Positions 43,550 to 54,552 of a stretch of DNA of 64,000 nt are shown here, in pieces. Source of the DNA: Actinomycetes bacterium. Its GTDB lineage: Bacteria; Actinomycetota; Actinomycetes; Mycobacteriales; Mycobacteriaceae. The notes below the pieces were generated by a model. The model did not search any database. It saw nothing but the letters and a program-made list of their open reading frames with translations, and was not told the DNA's origin. How positions within the stretch are numbered: position 1 is the stretch's first letter; each line of letters begins with the position of its first letter. The position numbers were made by a program, and so were the translations under genes. The stretch spans positions 73,727 to 137,726 of the forward strand of contig JAEXZY010000160.1 of the NCBI GenBank assembly GCA_023404955.1, written 5' to 3'.

Positions 43550-44098
43550 TCAGGACCGCAGCGTCCAGGCGTGCCCGCGGAAATGCAGCACCGTGCGACT
43601 CGCCGGCGCGATGTCGATGCGCCAGAACGACTTCGGCGGGGCGTCGAGGACCACGAGCATGGCCGCGCGGATGACGGCCGGGTGGGTCGCGGCCACGACC
43701 CGGACACGCTCGGACGTCAGCGACTCCATCCACGCCCGGACCCGGTCGATCAGCGCGACGATGCTCTCGCCCCCGTGAGGGGCCTGCGTGGGGTCGGTCA
43801 GCCAGATCGCGAGCTCTGCGGGTTGCACCCGGCTCAGTGCCTCGCCGCGCCACCGCCCGTGGTCGAGATCGGCGAGCCTTGGTTCGATCTGTGCCTGCAG
43901 GCCGAGGTGGTCAGCGGTCTGGATGGCGCGTGCCTCGGGACCGCAGTGGATCCGATCGGCGGCCGTGATCCCGGTCCGCGCCTCGGCCACCTGCCCGCGC
44001 CCGAGCGCGTTCAATGGTTCGTCGGTGGGAAACCGTCCGGCTGCCATCGCATCGGTCATGCCGTGCGACACGAGGGTCAGCCGGACGACCTCACTCAC
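43550..44098 (-). CDS. Histidine-phosphatase superfamily protein lacking the RHG arginine
   Basis: The 182-residue protein aligns with the histidine phosphatase branch. It has CGPEARAIQTAD (second Arg), HGGES (acid) and AATHPAVIRAA (second His). At the catalytic RHG the sequence is LVSHGMTDAM, with Ser in place of Arg, so activity may be reduced or changed. It overlaps cbtA by GTGA, making it the third gene of a B12-riboswitch operon. An alpha-ribazole-phosphatase-like role is possible but not shown. Confidence 0.75.
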   Translation of the reverse strand: MSEVVRLTLVSHGMTDAMAAGRFPTDEPLNALGRGQVAEARTGITAADRIHCGPEARAIQTADHLGLQAQIEPRLADLDHGRWRGEALSRVQPAELAIWLTDPTQAPHGGESIVALIDRVRAWMESLTSERVRVVAATHPAVIRAAMLVVLDAPPKSFWRIDIAPASRTVLHFRGHAWTLRS

Positions 44099-44883
44099 GA
44101 TGCGGTGACGACCGGCTTCCGCTCGAGCAACCGAGTCGCCAGCGCGCCGAACACCAGACCGATGGCCGTGTAGACGACGACCTGAGTGCCCAACGAGTAC
44201 AGCCGGAAGTCGTACAGCACGTCGGCCGGGAAGCCGCCGTACAGGATCGTCCCGTCGTCACCGACCAGCGGACCGGGGGTCTCGTCGATCGTCGGCAGCA
44301 CCAGCATCAGCACTGCGATCGCCGCGACGTACGCACCGGCGGCAGCAAGGGTGGCGTTCCAGACGCCCAGCTTGGCCTTCAACCGTCGACCCAGCAGCAC
44401 CGCGCCGACCAACAGCGCGGCCGAGGCCACGACCATCAGCAGGTACAGCAGCGTGCGCTGGGTGATGGTTTCGTCCAGGCTCAGCGCAGGCGGGCTGGCC
44501 GGGTACTTCAGGAACGGCACCACGTAGAGACTGAGCAGCATGGCGCCGGCGATCGCCAGCGACAGCAGCCGGGCCGAGATGTCACCCACCCGGCCGTACG
44601 CCACCGCGAACACCACCGCGAACAGCGCGCCGATCGCGACGGCGAACAGCAGCACGCCCAGGCCCATCCCGATGTTCATCTGGACGGCGCGGCTGAACCC
44701 GCCGCCGGCCTCGCCGTGGCTGTGACCGCCATGGCTCAGGGCCTCGTGGGCCTCACCCACGCCGTCCTCGTAGGCGATCGCCTTCTGGATCTGGGGTTCG
44801 ACGAACAGACGCGCGAACAGGAATGCGAGCACACCGGCGAGGGCGCCGGCCAGAAGGCCGCGCCCGATGATCTGGCGTTCCAT
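44095..44883 (-). CDS. cbtA: CbtA, predicted cobalt transporter subunit
   Basis: Membrane protein of 262 residues with about six helices, CbtA family. It has the N-terminal GRGLLAGALAGVLAFLFARL and a metal-type histidine loop (HEALSHGGHSHGEAGGGF) between helices 1 and 2. CbtAB are predicted to import cobalt because of cobalamin riboswitches upstream; such a riboswitch is present here. Its ATG shares one base with the cbtB stop. Confidence 0.88.
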   Translation of the reverse strand: MERQIIGRGLLAGALAGVLAFLFARLFVEPQIQKAIAYEDGVGEAHEALSHGGHSHGEAGGGFSRAVQMNIGMGLGVLLFAVAIGALFAVVFAVAYGRVGDISARLLSLAIAGAMLLSLYVVPFLKYPASPPALSLDETITQRTLLYLLMVVASAALLVGAVLLGRRLKAKLGVWNATLAAAGAYVAAIAVLMLVLPTIDETPGPLVGDDGTILYGGFPADVLYDFRLYSLGTQVVVYTAIGLVFGALATRLLERKPVVTAS

Positions 44884-45113
44884 CAGTGGCAGGGGAATCC
44901 GAGGAGGTGCCGTGCGTCGTGCACGAACTCGTGGATGTCGGTGTTGGCGCCGAACACCGACGTCGCGCCCTGGTCCAGGCCGACGAAGTACAGCACCACG
45001 AGCGCGAGGAACGCGGTCAACGACAGCCACAGCGCGGCTTTGGTCGCCGAGAAGTCGATCGCCTCGGTGCGTGGGGTTGCGGCCCGTGTTCTGGGGGCGT
45101 CGGGAGTGGTCAT
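44883..45113 (-). CDS. cbtB: CbtB, small predicted cobalt transporter subunit
   Basis: A 76-residue protein with one membrane helix (residues about 26-48) and the characteristic histidine-containing C-terminus NTDIHEFVHDARHLLGFPCH. The ATG has an AAAGGA ribosome site that is also the 3' end of the riboswitch region. First gene of cbtB-cbtA-phosphatase. Confidence 0.88.
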   Translation of the reverse strand: MTTPDAPRTRAATPRTEAIDFSATKAALWLSLTAFLALVVLYFVGLDQGATSVFGANTDIHEFVHDARHLLGFPCH

Positions 45114-45124
45114 GAGGGGTCCTT

Positions 45125-45245
45125 TCCGGGATGTCGCGTCCCAGTCGGTGGGTGCCGACGGCATCGGGTCTGACTGTCACAGTGGCGCGACCGTTCTGGA
45201 GTCTCACCAGATTCCGACAACCGTCGATTGCATACGGATCATAAG
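45125..45245 (-). promoter_or_regulatory. Cobalamin riboswitch
   Basis: Read on the minus strand, the leader contains the conserved core GGAATCTGGTGAGACTCC followed by GGTCGCGCCACTGTGAC (B12 box region, 45215-45174). Then come paired elements GTCGG/CCGAC and the cbtB ribosome site. This order is that of cobalamin riboswitches. Ligand binding would presumably hide the ribosome site AAAGGA. Exact ends are estimated. Confidence 0.85.
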
Positions 45246-45275
45246 GGGCGGCGGTCGCCTGTGGGCGCCGACCGT

Positions 45276-45340
45276 GCCGCGAGTGTGAATCGCCATACGC
45301 CCTGGGCGGCGAGCCGCGAATGAAACGGCACACTCGCGGC
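45276..45340. repeat. Long inverted repeat between cbtB and clpC1
   Basis: GCCGCGAGTGTG (45276-45287) and CACACTCGCGGC (45329-45340) are perfect 12-base inverted arms separated by 41 bases. The loop contains another GC-rich short pairing. It is separate from the adjacent clpC1 terminator. It could be a dispersed palindromic unit or a bidirectional terminator. Confidence 0.6.
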
Positions 45341-45358
45341 GGGCCTGCGTTGGAAAGG

Positions 45359-45394
45359 CGAACGGGCGGCCACCCGAAGGTGACCGCCCGTTCG
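45359..45394 (-). terminator. Strong hairpin terminator after clpC1
   Basis: CGAACGGGCGG and CCGCCCGTTCG pair over 11 bases, extended by CACC/GGTG around a CGAA loop with one unpaired base. It begins 11 bases after the clpC1 stop. There is no clear U-tract, which is common in mycobacteria. Confidence 0.75.
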
Positions 45395-45404
45395 TCGCTT
45401 GTGC

Positions 45405-47930
<2,526 letters not shown>

Positions 47931-48161
47931 CCGTGGTTACCTGCTCTTCCTCACGTGGGTCGGCAACGTGCGCTGAACTACTCGCCGCTCCTTGCGTCCA
48001 CTGTAGTGGGCACGCGACACGGGTGCTTTTCTCGGTGCCGCGGTTGAAGACATAACGCGCGGCGAAGCCAGAACGTTTCCCGAAAAGGGGTGCGCAGAGT
48101 TCGCCGTCAGCGAAGCGGATTACCCGGCTGACCGTGGCGCAATCAGAACTTTGCGTCGAGA
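47931..48161. other. clpC1 upstream region
   Basis: A 231-base gap between lsr2 and clpC1, both on the minus strand. Apart from the ClgR-type site no gene, repeat or RNA was recognised. The length suggests a long clpC1 leader. Confidence 0.4.
48100..48114. promoter_or_regulatory. ClgR-type operator upstream of clpC1
   Basis: TTCGC-CGTCA-GCGAA fits the actinobacterial ClgR motif TTCGC-N5-GCGAA exactly. It is 170 bases upstream of the clpC1 start and just downstream of lsr2. ClgR is known to activate clp genes in mycobacteria under stress. Confidence 0.7.
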
Positions 48162-48503
48162 TCAGGTCGCCGCGTGGAATGCGTCGATGACCTCCGCCGG
48201 GATGCGGCCGCGAGTCGAGACGTTGTGTCCGTTGCGGCGAGCCCAGTCGCGGATCGCCGCACTCTGCTCACGGTCGATGGCCGCCCGGCCACGTCCGGTA
48301 CCCGCCGAGCGACCGCGGCGTCGACCGCCGACCCGCCGGCCCGCCTCGACCCACTGCTTGAGGTCACCGCGAAGTTTTGCGGCGTTCTTGGAAGAAAGGT
48401 CGATCTCGTAACTCACACCATCCAACGCGAATTCGACGGTTTCGTCTGCGGCAGCTTCGCCGTCGAAATCGTCAACCAGCGTGACGGTAACTTTCTTCGC
48501 CAT
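48162..48503 (-). CDS. lsr2: Lsr2 nucleoid-associated xenogeneic silencer
   Basis: H-NS-like protein that binds AT-rich DNA and silences acquired genes. The 113-residue protein has the N-terminal dimerisation domain (KKVTVTLVDDFDGEAAADETV), a basic Gly/Arg linker with GGRRRGRSAGTGRGR, and the C-terminal DNA-binding domain (REQSAAIRDWARRNGHNVSTRGRIPAEVIDAF in parts). The RGR of the linker/AT-hook-like loop is present. The upstream gap to lysS is unusually AT-rich. Confidence 0.97.
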   Translation of the reverse strand: MAKKVTVTLVDDFDGEAAADETVEFALDGVSYEIDLSSKNAAKLRGDLKQWVEAGRRVGGRRRGRSAGTGRGRAAIDREQSAAIRDWARRNGHNVSTRGRIPAEVIDAFHAAT

Positions 48504-48610
48504 TCAGCTCACACTGACCCTTCTGTGGCCACACATAGATTTGTCCCGAATCCCTGCGGCAATGCTTACATATGTGTCGAAGTCATTCAACAACCGCACC
48601 GTTAATACGC

Positions 48611-50110
48611 TCAGATTGAGTGCCTGCGCACAATCGGGAACAAAACTGTCTCCCTAATCGTCAGGCCCGTCAATGCCATCAACAGCCGGTCAATACCCAT
48701 TCCGGTGCCGGTGGTCGGCGGCATCGCGTACTCCAGCGCGGCCAGGAAATCCTCGTCCAGGCGCATTGCCTCGTCGTCACCGGCGGCCGCGGCCCTGGCC
48801 TGGGCGGCAAAGCGCTCGCGCTGGACCACGGGATCGATCAGTTCGGAGTATCCGGTCGCCAGTTCGAACTTGCGCACATAGAGATCCCATTTTTCGGTGA
48901 CACCGGGAATGCTGCGGTGAGCGCGGGTCAGTGGGCTGGTCTCGACCGGGAAATCACGCACGAAGGTCGGTTCCCACAGGGTTTCACCGACGGTGTGTTC
49001 CCAGAGTTCCTCGACCAATTTCCCGTGCCCGTAACCGCGATCGGACGGTATCTCGACCCCGAGGCGGTCGGCAATTGACAACAGGTGTTGCAGTTCGGTG
49101 TCCGGGGTGATCTCTTCCCCCAAAGCGGCCGACAGTGACGGGTACATTTCCAGCGTCTGCCATTCGCCATCAAGATCATAGATAGTGCCATCGGCGAGTG
49201 GCACCTGGCGAGTTCCCAGCGCCTCGTCGGCAACTTCCTGAATTAGTTCACGAGTGACGATCGCGGAATCGTCGTATGTCCCGTAAGCCTGATAAGTCTC
49301 CAACATCGCGAATTCCGGGGAATGCGTGGAATCGGCGCCTTCGTTTCGAAAGTTCCGATTCAGCTCGAAGACCTTCTCGAAACCGCCGACAAGGCACCTT
49401 TTCAGGAACAGCTCCGGGGCGATCCGCAGGTAGAGGTCGGTGTCGAGGGCATTCGAATGCGTGACGAACGGCCGTGCCGCGGCACCGCCGGGCAGCGTCT
49501 GCAACATCGGCGTCTCGACCTCGAGGAAGCCGCGGCGTTCCAGTGCCGAACGGACCGCGCGCACCACCGCAATGCGCTGTCTGGCGATGCTGCGCGCCTC
49601 GGGACGCACGATCAGGTCGACATAACGCTGCCGGACCCGGGATTCCTCACTCATCTCCTTGTGCGCGACCGGCAGCGGTCGCAGCGCCTTGGAGACGATC
49701 TGCCAGGAATCGGCGAGTACGGACAACTCGCCGCGCCGCGAGCTGATGACCTGGCCGTGGGCGAAGACGATGTCACCGAGGTCGACGTCGGCCTTCCAGG
49801 CGTCCAGCGATTCCTGGCCCACCTCCGCCAGGCTGATCATGAGCTGTAGTTGGGTGCCGTCACCGTCTTGCAGCGTGGCGAAGCACAGCTTGCCCGAATT
49901 GCGGGCGAAGACGACCCGGGCGGCCACCCCGACCAGATCCCCGGTCTGGGTGTCGGCGGCCAGCTCCGAATACGCGGCCCGCAGCTCGCTCAGGCTGTGG
50001 GTACGCGCCACCTGCACCGGGTAGGGGTCACGGCCCTCGGCGAGCAGCCGCTCACGCTTGGCCTGACGGATCCGGTACTGCTCGGGGATGTCGTCTTCAT
50101 CAGAACTCAC
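48611..50110 (-). CDS. lysS: Lysyl-tRNA synthetase (class II)
   Basis: Class II synthetase of 499 residues. The N-terminal OB-fold anticodon domain (LVGVAARVVFARNSGKLCFATLQDG) is followed by the catalytic core with motif 2 FRNEGADSTHSPEFAMLE and motif 3 GTGMGIDRLLMALTG. It corresponds to Rv3598c rather than the larger LysX, as there is no membrane domain. It starts 15 bases after the coaX stop. Confidence 0.95.
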   Translation of the reverse strand: MSSDEDDIPEQYRIRQAKRERLLAEGRDPYPVQVARTHSLSELRAAYSELAADTQTGDLVGVAARVVFARNSGKLCFATLQDGDGTQLQLMISLAEVGQESLDAWKADVDLGDIVFAHGQVISSRRGELSVLADSWQIVSKALRPLPVAHKEMSEESRVRQRYVDLIVRPEARSIARQRIAVVRAVRSALERRGFLEVETPMLQTLPGGAAARPFVTHSNALDTDLYLRIAPELFLKRCLVGGFEKVFELNRNFRNEGADSTHSPEFAMLETYQAYGTYDDSAIVTRELIQEVADEALGTRQVPLADGTIYDLDGEWQTLEMYPSLSAALGEEITPDTELQHLLSIADRLGVEIPSDRGYGHGKLVEELWEHTVGETLWEPTFVRDFPVETSPLTRAHRSIPGVTEKWDLYVRKFELATGYSELIDPVVQRERFAAQARAAAAGDDEAMRLDEDFLAALEYAMPPTTGTGMGIDRLLMALTGLTIRETVLFPIVRRHSI

Positions 50111-50125
50111 GACATGCCAGCTTAA

Positions 50126-50929
50126 TCAGCGTCGACCACGCTGGTTGTCGCGGTTGCGCTCGAACACCAGCCGCAACCCCTCCAGGGTGAGGTGCTGGTC
50201 GTAGTGACCGACGGTGCGCAGGTCCGGCAGCACCAGCGGCGCCGAGTTTCCGGTGGCCACCACGGCCACATCGGTTCCGCCGAAACCGGAGACATCGGCG
50301 CGGATGCGGTCGACGAGACCGTCCACCAACGCCGCGAATCCGAACACCGCCCCGGACTGCATGCATTCCACGGTGTTCTTGCCGATCACCGAGCGCGGTC
50401 GGGTGAGCTCGACCCGGCGCAATGCCGCCGACCGCGCGGCGGCGGCATCGGAGGACACCTGCACGCCGGGGGCGATGGCCCCGCCGAGGAACTCCCCCTT
50501 GGCCGAGACCACGTCGACACAGATCGACGAGCCGAAGTCGACGACGATGGCCGGCGAGTTGTACTTGCTGTAGGCCGCCAGGCAGTTGACGATCCGGTCG
50601 GCGCCGACCTCCTTGGGATTGTCGACCAGCAGCGGGATGCCGGTGCGCACACCGGGTTCGATGAGCACCTGCGGAATCGACGGCCAGTACTGGTCGAGCA
50701 TCAACCGGATCTCGTGCAGCACCGAGGGCACCGTCGACAGGGCGGTGGCCCCGGTCAGGCGTTCGGAGTCGTCGCCGATCAGACCGTCGATGGTCAGCGC
50801 CAACTCATCGGCGGTGACCTCGGACTCGGTCCGAATGCGCCAGTGCTGCACCACTTTTCCGTGCGTCCCCGGACCGGCGATCAGTCCGACCACCGTGTGG
50901 GTGTTGCGGACGTCGATGGCGAGCAGCAT
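50126..50929 (-). CDS. coaX: Type III pantothenate kinase homologue CoaX
   Basis: ASKHA-fold protein of 267 residues. The phosphate loop is DVRNTHTVVGL, with Arg where most type III kinases have Gly, and the second motif is DFGSSICVDVV instead of DFGTAT. PGVRTGIPLLVDNPKEVGADRIVN and GGAIAPGVQVSSDA are standard. The M. tuberculosis CoaX with the same features was reported not to be functional as a kinase, so activity is doubtful. It lies 2 bases after panD. Confidence 0.92.
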   Translation of the reverse strand: MLLAIDVRNTHTVVGLIAGPGTHGKVVQHWRIRTESEVTADELALTIDGLIGDDSERLTGATALSTVPSVLHEIRLMLDQYWPSIPQVLIEPGVRTGIPLLVDNPKEVGADRIVNCLAAYSKYNSPAIVVDFGSSICVDVVSAKGEFLGGAIAPGVQVSSDAAAARSAALRRVELTRPRSVIGKNTVECMQSGAVFGFAALVDGLVDRIRADVSGFGGTDVAVVATGNSAPLVLPDLRTVGHYDQHLTLEGLRLVFERNRDNQRGRR

Positions 50930-50931
50930 GG

Positions 50932-51339
50932 CTAGCGGGGTGACATCAGGCCGGCGGCGTCGGCCGGCACGTAGGCGGGATCGGAACCGAGATCGATCTG
51001 TTTGTTATCGGCGTCGACGAAGACGATCCGGGGCTGATATGTGCGCGCCTTCGCATCCTCGACGGTGACATAGGCGATCAGGATGACCAGATCGCCCGGT
51101 TGGATCAGATGTGCTGCCGCACCGTTGATCCCGATCACACCGGTGCCGCGCTGCCCGGTGATGGCGTAGGTGACCAAACGATTGCCGTTGTCGATGTCGA
51201 CGATGGTCACCTGCTCACCTTCGAGGATGTCGGCGGCTTCCATCAGATCGGCGTCGATGGTGACCGAACCCACATAGTGCAGGTCGGCCTGGGTCACCGT
51301 GGCACGGTGGATCTTGGACTTGAGCATTGTGCGTAACAT
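50932..51339 (-). CDS. panD: Aspartate 1-decarboxylase
   Basis: Makes beta-alanine for pantothenate. The 135-residue proenzyme self-cleaves between Gly24 and Ser25 (YVGSVTID) to create the pyruvoyl group. MLKSKIHRATVTQADLHYVGS and NGAAAHLIQPGDLVILIAY are diagnostic. The C-terminal tail (past residue 115) is the part linked to pyrazinamide action in M. tuberculosis. The ATG shares a base with the panC stop. Confidence 0.95.
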   Translation of the reverse strand: MLRTMLKSKIHRATVTQADLHYVGSVTIDADLMEAADILEGEQVTIVDIDNGNRLVTYAITGQRGTGVIGINGAAAHLIQPGDLVILIAYVTVEDAKARTYQPRIVFVDADNKQIDLGSDPAYVPADAAGLMSPR

Positions 51340-52274
51340 CAGTTCCTCCAGGGCAATTCGTGCTCGTCGAAGGGAACGTCCGGACCGGGACCGGACGGCA
51401 CCCCGAGATCGATCGCGATGTTGTCCAGCAGCCGGGTGCGGCCGAGTCGGACGGCCAACAGCATGCGCGCCCGCCCGGTCTGCGGCGCGGGACCCAACCA
51501 GGTGTCGCGGATCTCCAGATAGTCGACGCTGATGGCGGGGACCTCCTCCAGGACCGCTCGCGCGGCATCCAGTGCGGCATCGGCGCCCTCGCCGGCGGCA
51601 TAGGCCCCGGCCAGCAATGCCGACGGAATGGCCAGTGCCTGTTCGCGTTCGAGTTCGTCGAGGTAGCGGTTGCGTGAGGACATCGCCAGCCCGTCGGATT
51701 CCCGCACGGTGGGTACGGCGACGATCCGGGTGTCCAGGTTCAGGTCGTCGGCCATCTGCCGCACCAGCACCAGCTGCTGATAATCCTTCTCGCCGAAGAA
51801 GGCCTGGTCGGGTCGCACGATCTGGAGCAGCTTCATGACGACGGTCAGCATGCCCGCGAAATGCGTCGGTCGGACCGCGCCCTCCAGCTGTGAACCCAGC
51901 TCACCGGCGTGTACCGAGGTACGCGGTCCCGCCGGGTACATCTCGGCCGCGGTGGGGGTGAACGCGATCTGCACGCCCTCGTTGCGCAGCGCGGCCAGGT
52001 CCTCGTCGAGGGTGCGCGGATAGGCGTCGAGATCCTCACCGGCCCCGAACTGGGTCGGGTTGACGAAGATCGACACCACCACCACCGATCCCGGTACCTG
52101 CTGCGCGCGGCGGATCAGGGTGAGGTGGCCGTCGTGCAGTGCACCCATCGTCGGCACCAGCATGACGCGCCTGCCGGTGCTGCGCAGCGCCCTGGTCACC
52201 TCGGCGATCTCGCCGGGCCGTCGATAGATGTTGAGTTCCCCGGCCTTGAACGCCGGCGGTCGGCCGTAAGTCAC
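51339..52274 (-). CDS. panC: Pantothenate synthetase
   Basis: Joins pantoate and beta-alanine with ATP. The 311-residue protein has the HIGH-like MGALHDGHLTLIRRA, FVNPTQFGAGEDLDAYPR and the KMSKS-like MSSRNRYL. The GTG start overlaps the preceding DUF2520 gene by four bases. Part of panC-panD-coaX. Confidence 0.95.
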   Translation of the reverse strand: MTYGRPPAFKAGELNIYRRPGEIAEVTRALRSTGRRVMLVPTMGALHDGHLTLIRRAQQVPGSVVVVSIFVNPTQFGAGEDLDAYPRTLDEDLAALRNEGVQIAFTPTAAEMYPAGPRTSVHAGELGSQLEGAVRPTHFAGMLTVVMKLLQIVRPDQAFFGEKDYQQLVLVRQMADDLNLDTRIVAVPTVRESDGLAMSSRNRYLDELEREQALAIPSALLAGAYAAGEGADAALDAARAVLEEVPAISVDYLEIRDTWLGPAPQTGRARMLLAVRLGRTRLLDNIAIDLGVPSGPGPDVPFDEHELPWRN

Positions 52275-53200
52275 GATGTCTCCTTCGCAGCGCCGTTGTC
52301 GAGCAGTACATCGAACACGTCCGCAGGCGCGTGGGCACGCTGGGCCGTCCGCAGCGAATTGGCCCGATAGGCCTGGGCCAACGCCGGATCGGTCTCGGTG
52401 AGCGCACCGAGATGACGTGCCACCGCGGCCGCGTCCCCGCGGGCTACCGGACCGGTCAGGGCGGTCTGCCCGCGCTGCAGCGCGTTCTCCAGCGAGGCGC
52501 GCGCCAATGGGGCGACGATCCGTTCGGCCAGCCCGCCCGGGGCGTCGCCGATGAGCTCCTGGCCGAGCAGCTCCTGTCCGCGCAACGCGTCACGCAACGC
52601 CTCGATCGCGTCGAGCACCACGGTGATCAGGTGGTTTCCGGCGTGGGCCAGCGCGGCGTGATAGAGGGTGCGCGCGTCCTCACGGACCCGGAACGGTTCG
52701 CCACCGATCTCGAGGACGAGCGACTGCCCGATGGCGTAGCCGATCTCATCGGCCGCGGTCACCCCGAAACAGGCATCGGACAACCGGTCGATGTCCTCGT
52801 CGGAACCGGTGAACGTCATGGCCGGATGGATGGCCAGCGGCAGGCATCCCAGTTCGGTCAGCGGCGCCAGGATGCCGATTCCGTTGGCACCGGAGGTGTG
52901 CACCACGATGGTGCCCGGTCGTACCGAGCCGGTGCTGGCCAGACCGCCGATGAGCGCCGCCAGCTCGGCATCGGGCACGGCAAGCAGCAGCAGTTCGGCG
53001 CGGGCGGCGACCTCGTGCACCGGCACGATGGCGGTGTCGGGCAGGCGGCGGGCCGCGCGTTCGCGCGACGGCACCGAGATGGCGCTACAGGCGACGACGA
53101 CATGCTCGGCACGTTCGAGGGCGACCCCGAGCGCGGTGCCGACCCGGCCTGCCGAGATGATGCCGACGCTGAGCCGGGCCGGACGCAGTCCGTCGACCAT
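52271..53200 (-). CDS. Rossmann-fold/DUF2520 protein (Rv3603c-like)
   Basis: Likely NAD(P)-dependent oxidoreductase of 309 residues. An N-terminal nucleotide fold (VGIISAGRVGTALGVALERA) is followed by a C-terminal DUF2520 helical domain. Such proteins sit before panC in many actinobacteria and resemble ketopantoate-reductase-like enzymes, so a role in pantothenate synthesis is plausible but unproven. Confidence 0.85.
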   Translation of the reverse strand: MVDGLRPARLSVGIISAGRVGTALGVALERAEHVVVACSAISVPSRERAARRLPDTAIVPVHEVAARAELLLLAVPDAELAALIGGLASTGSVRPGTIVVHTSGANGIGILAPLTELGCLPLAIHPAMTFTGSDEDIDRLSDACFGVTAADEIGYAIGQSLVLEIGGEPFRVREDARTLYHAALAHAGNHLITVVLDAIEALRDALRGQELLGQELIGDAPGGLAERIVAPLARASLENALQRGQTALTGPVARGDAAAVARHLGALTETDPALAQAYRANSLRTAQRAHAPADVFDVLLDNGAAKETS

Positions 53201-53237
53201 GACAGACGACCTCGCAGATTCGCTGGTACTGAAACGT

Positions 53238-53264
53238 TGCGGTCCTGCCGTCGCAGGTACCGCA
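53238..53264. other. Stem-loop between the DUF6779-type gene and DUF2520 gene
   Basis: TGCGGT and ACCGCA pair, with inner CCTGC/GCAGG, around a short loop. It lies in the 84-base gap. No U-tract follows on either strand, so it may be a weak terminator or attenuator. Confidence 0.35.
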
Positions 53265-53284
53265 CGGGCTGCGGTGAGCCTAGC

Positions 53285-54493
53285 TCACTCCTCGCGGCGC
53301 CTGCGTCGGCCGCCTCCGGTGGGGTTGGCCTGCAACCGGGACAGCAATTCGGACACCGGTTGGCCACCGCTGTGCTGGCCGCCGGGCTCGGGCTCGGGTG
53401 CTGCCGGCGCATCCTCGGGTCCGCGATGCCGCGGCGCGGGGGCCGGGGGCATCGGGTCGACGGGCGGTCCGACCGGCGGTGCGACCGGTGGGGCCTGATC
53501 GGCCTCGGGTGGCACCGCGTGCCGGGAGCGGCGTGGCGTCTCGGCACTATCGGGGGCGATACCGGGGTTGGCATGGCGGCCGCGGCGCGCCTCCCGGTCG
53601 GCCACGGCATCGGGAGTGGGGGTTGGCGTCGGGGCCGGGGTCGGCGGCGAGGTCGGCGGTGGCGGGACGGGCGGGCTCCAGTTGCTGCCAGGAGCACCTG
53701 CCGGGATCCACTGGCCATCGGCCGGGGCCGGGTTCCACTGTGCCACCAGCGGTTCGGCGGGTTCGACAGGTTCCACACGCGGGGGCACCACGGGCGGAGC
53801 GGGGGTCGGAGTCGTGGTGCGCCGCTGCCACGGCGGCGCGGACTGCTCGCCCTGCGGGTTCTCCGATGCCCGCCGATGCGCACCCCCGGCCGGCTCGGCC
53901 GGCGGCGCCCATCCGAACTCGGGCGGCTGCGGTTCGGCCGGCACGTCGATGATCGGACTCTCCTCGGTGCGCGGTTCGGCCTCACTGCGCACGGGGGCAT
54001 CGATCCGGCTGGCGATGACCCGACCCGCCGGACGCTCGGTCTCCAGGGCCGGTCGCTCATCGAGATCGGCGTCGAAGAGGATCTCAAGGTTGGCCCGCAA
54101 TGCCGCGAGTTCGGCACGCAACGCGGCGACCTCATCGGAGGACTGGGCGCGCAGCTCCGCGGACAGCTCGCGGCGCAACTGCGTCTCGACGGCCAGTTCG
54201 TATTCCCGACGGGCCGAGATCTCGCGGTCGAGTTGCAGGTCGTACACGTACTTCAGGTCGCGCACCTTGGCCTGGTCCAGATCGCTCTGTCGGCGATAGA
54301 TGAAGGAGGCGAAGGCCGCGGCCACCGCCGCCCACAGCGCCAGTACCACAGCCAGTTTGAGCAACTCGACACGATTCGTGAAGACCAGCACGGTGCTCGA
54401 GACGATGGCAAGGACCAGCAGGACGGTCAACAGCACCCACCCCGGCCTGCGGTTGACGCGCCGAACGCGCATGCCGCGGGAGGGGTCGGTCAT
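53285..54493 (-). CDS. Proline-rich membrane protein (Rv3604c-like)
   Basis: Mycobacterial protein of 402 residues. Two adjacent membrane helices (about 16-36 and 44-64) are followed by a coiled-coil (DLDQAKVRDLKYVYDLQLDREISARREYELAVETQLRRE in parts; residues 70-135) and a long Pro/Glu/Ala-rich tail. The tail resembles the disordered regions of envelope scaffolds; function unknown. Basic RRRRRE at the C-terminus. Confidence 0.8.
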   Translation of the reverse strand: MTDPSRGMRVRRVNRRPGWVLLTVLLVLAIVSSTVLVFTNRVELLKLAVVLALWAAVAAAFASFIYRRQSDLDQAKVRDLKYVYDLQLDREISARREYELAVETQLRRELSAELRAQSSDEVAALRAELAALRANLEILFDADLDERPALETERPAGRVIASRIDAPVRSEAEPRTEESPIIDVPAEPQPPEFGWAPPAEPAGGAHRRASENPQGEQSAPPWQRRTTTPTPAPPVVPPRVEPVEPAEPLVAQWNPAPADGQWIPAGAPGSNWSPPVPPPPTSPPTPAPTPTPTPDAVADREARRGRHANPGIAPDSAETPRRSRHAVPPEADQAPPVAPPVGPPVDPMPPAPAPRHRGPEDAPAAPEPEPGGQHSGGQPVSELLSRLQANPTGGGRRRRREE

Positions 54494-54552
54494 GGGCTCC
54501 GACTGTACCGGTCGCAGGTCGCATCGCGTGTCGACCGGTGCGGCGATTCGCC

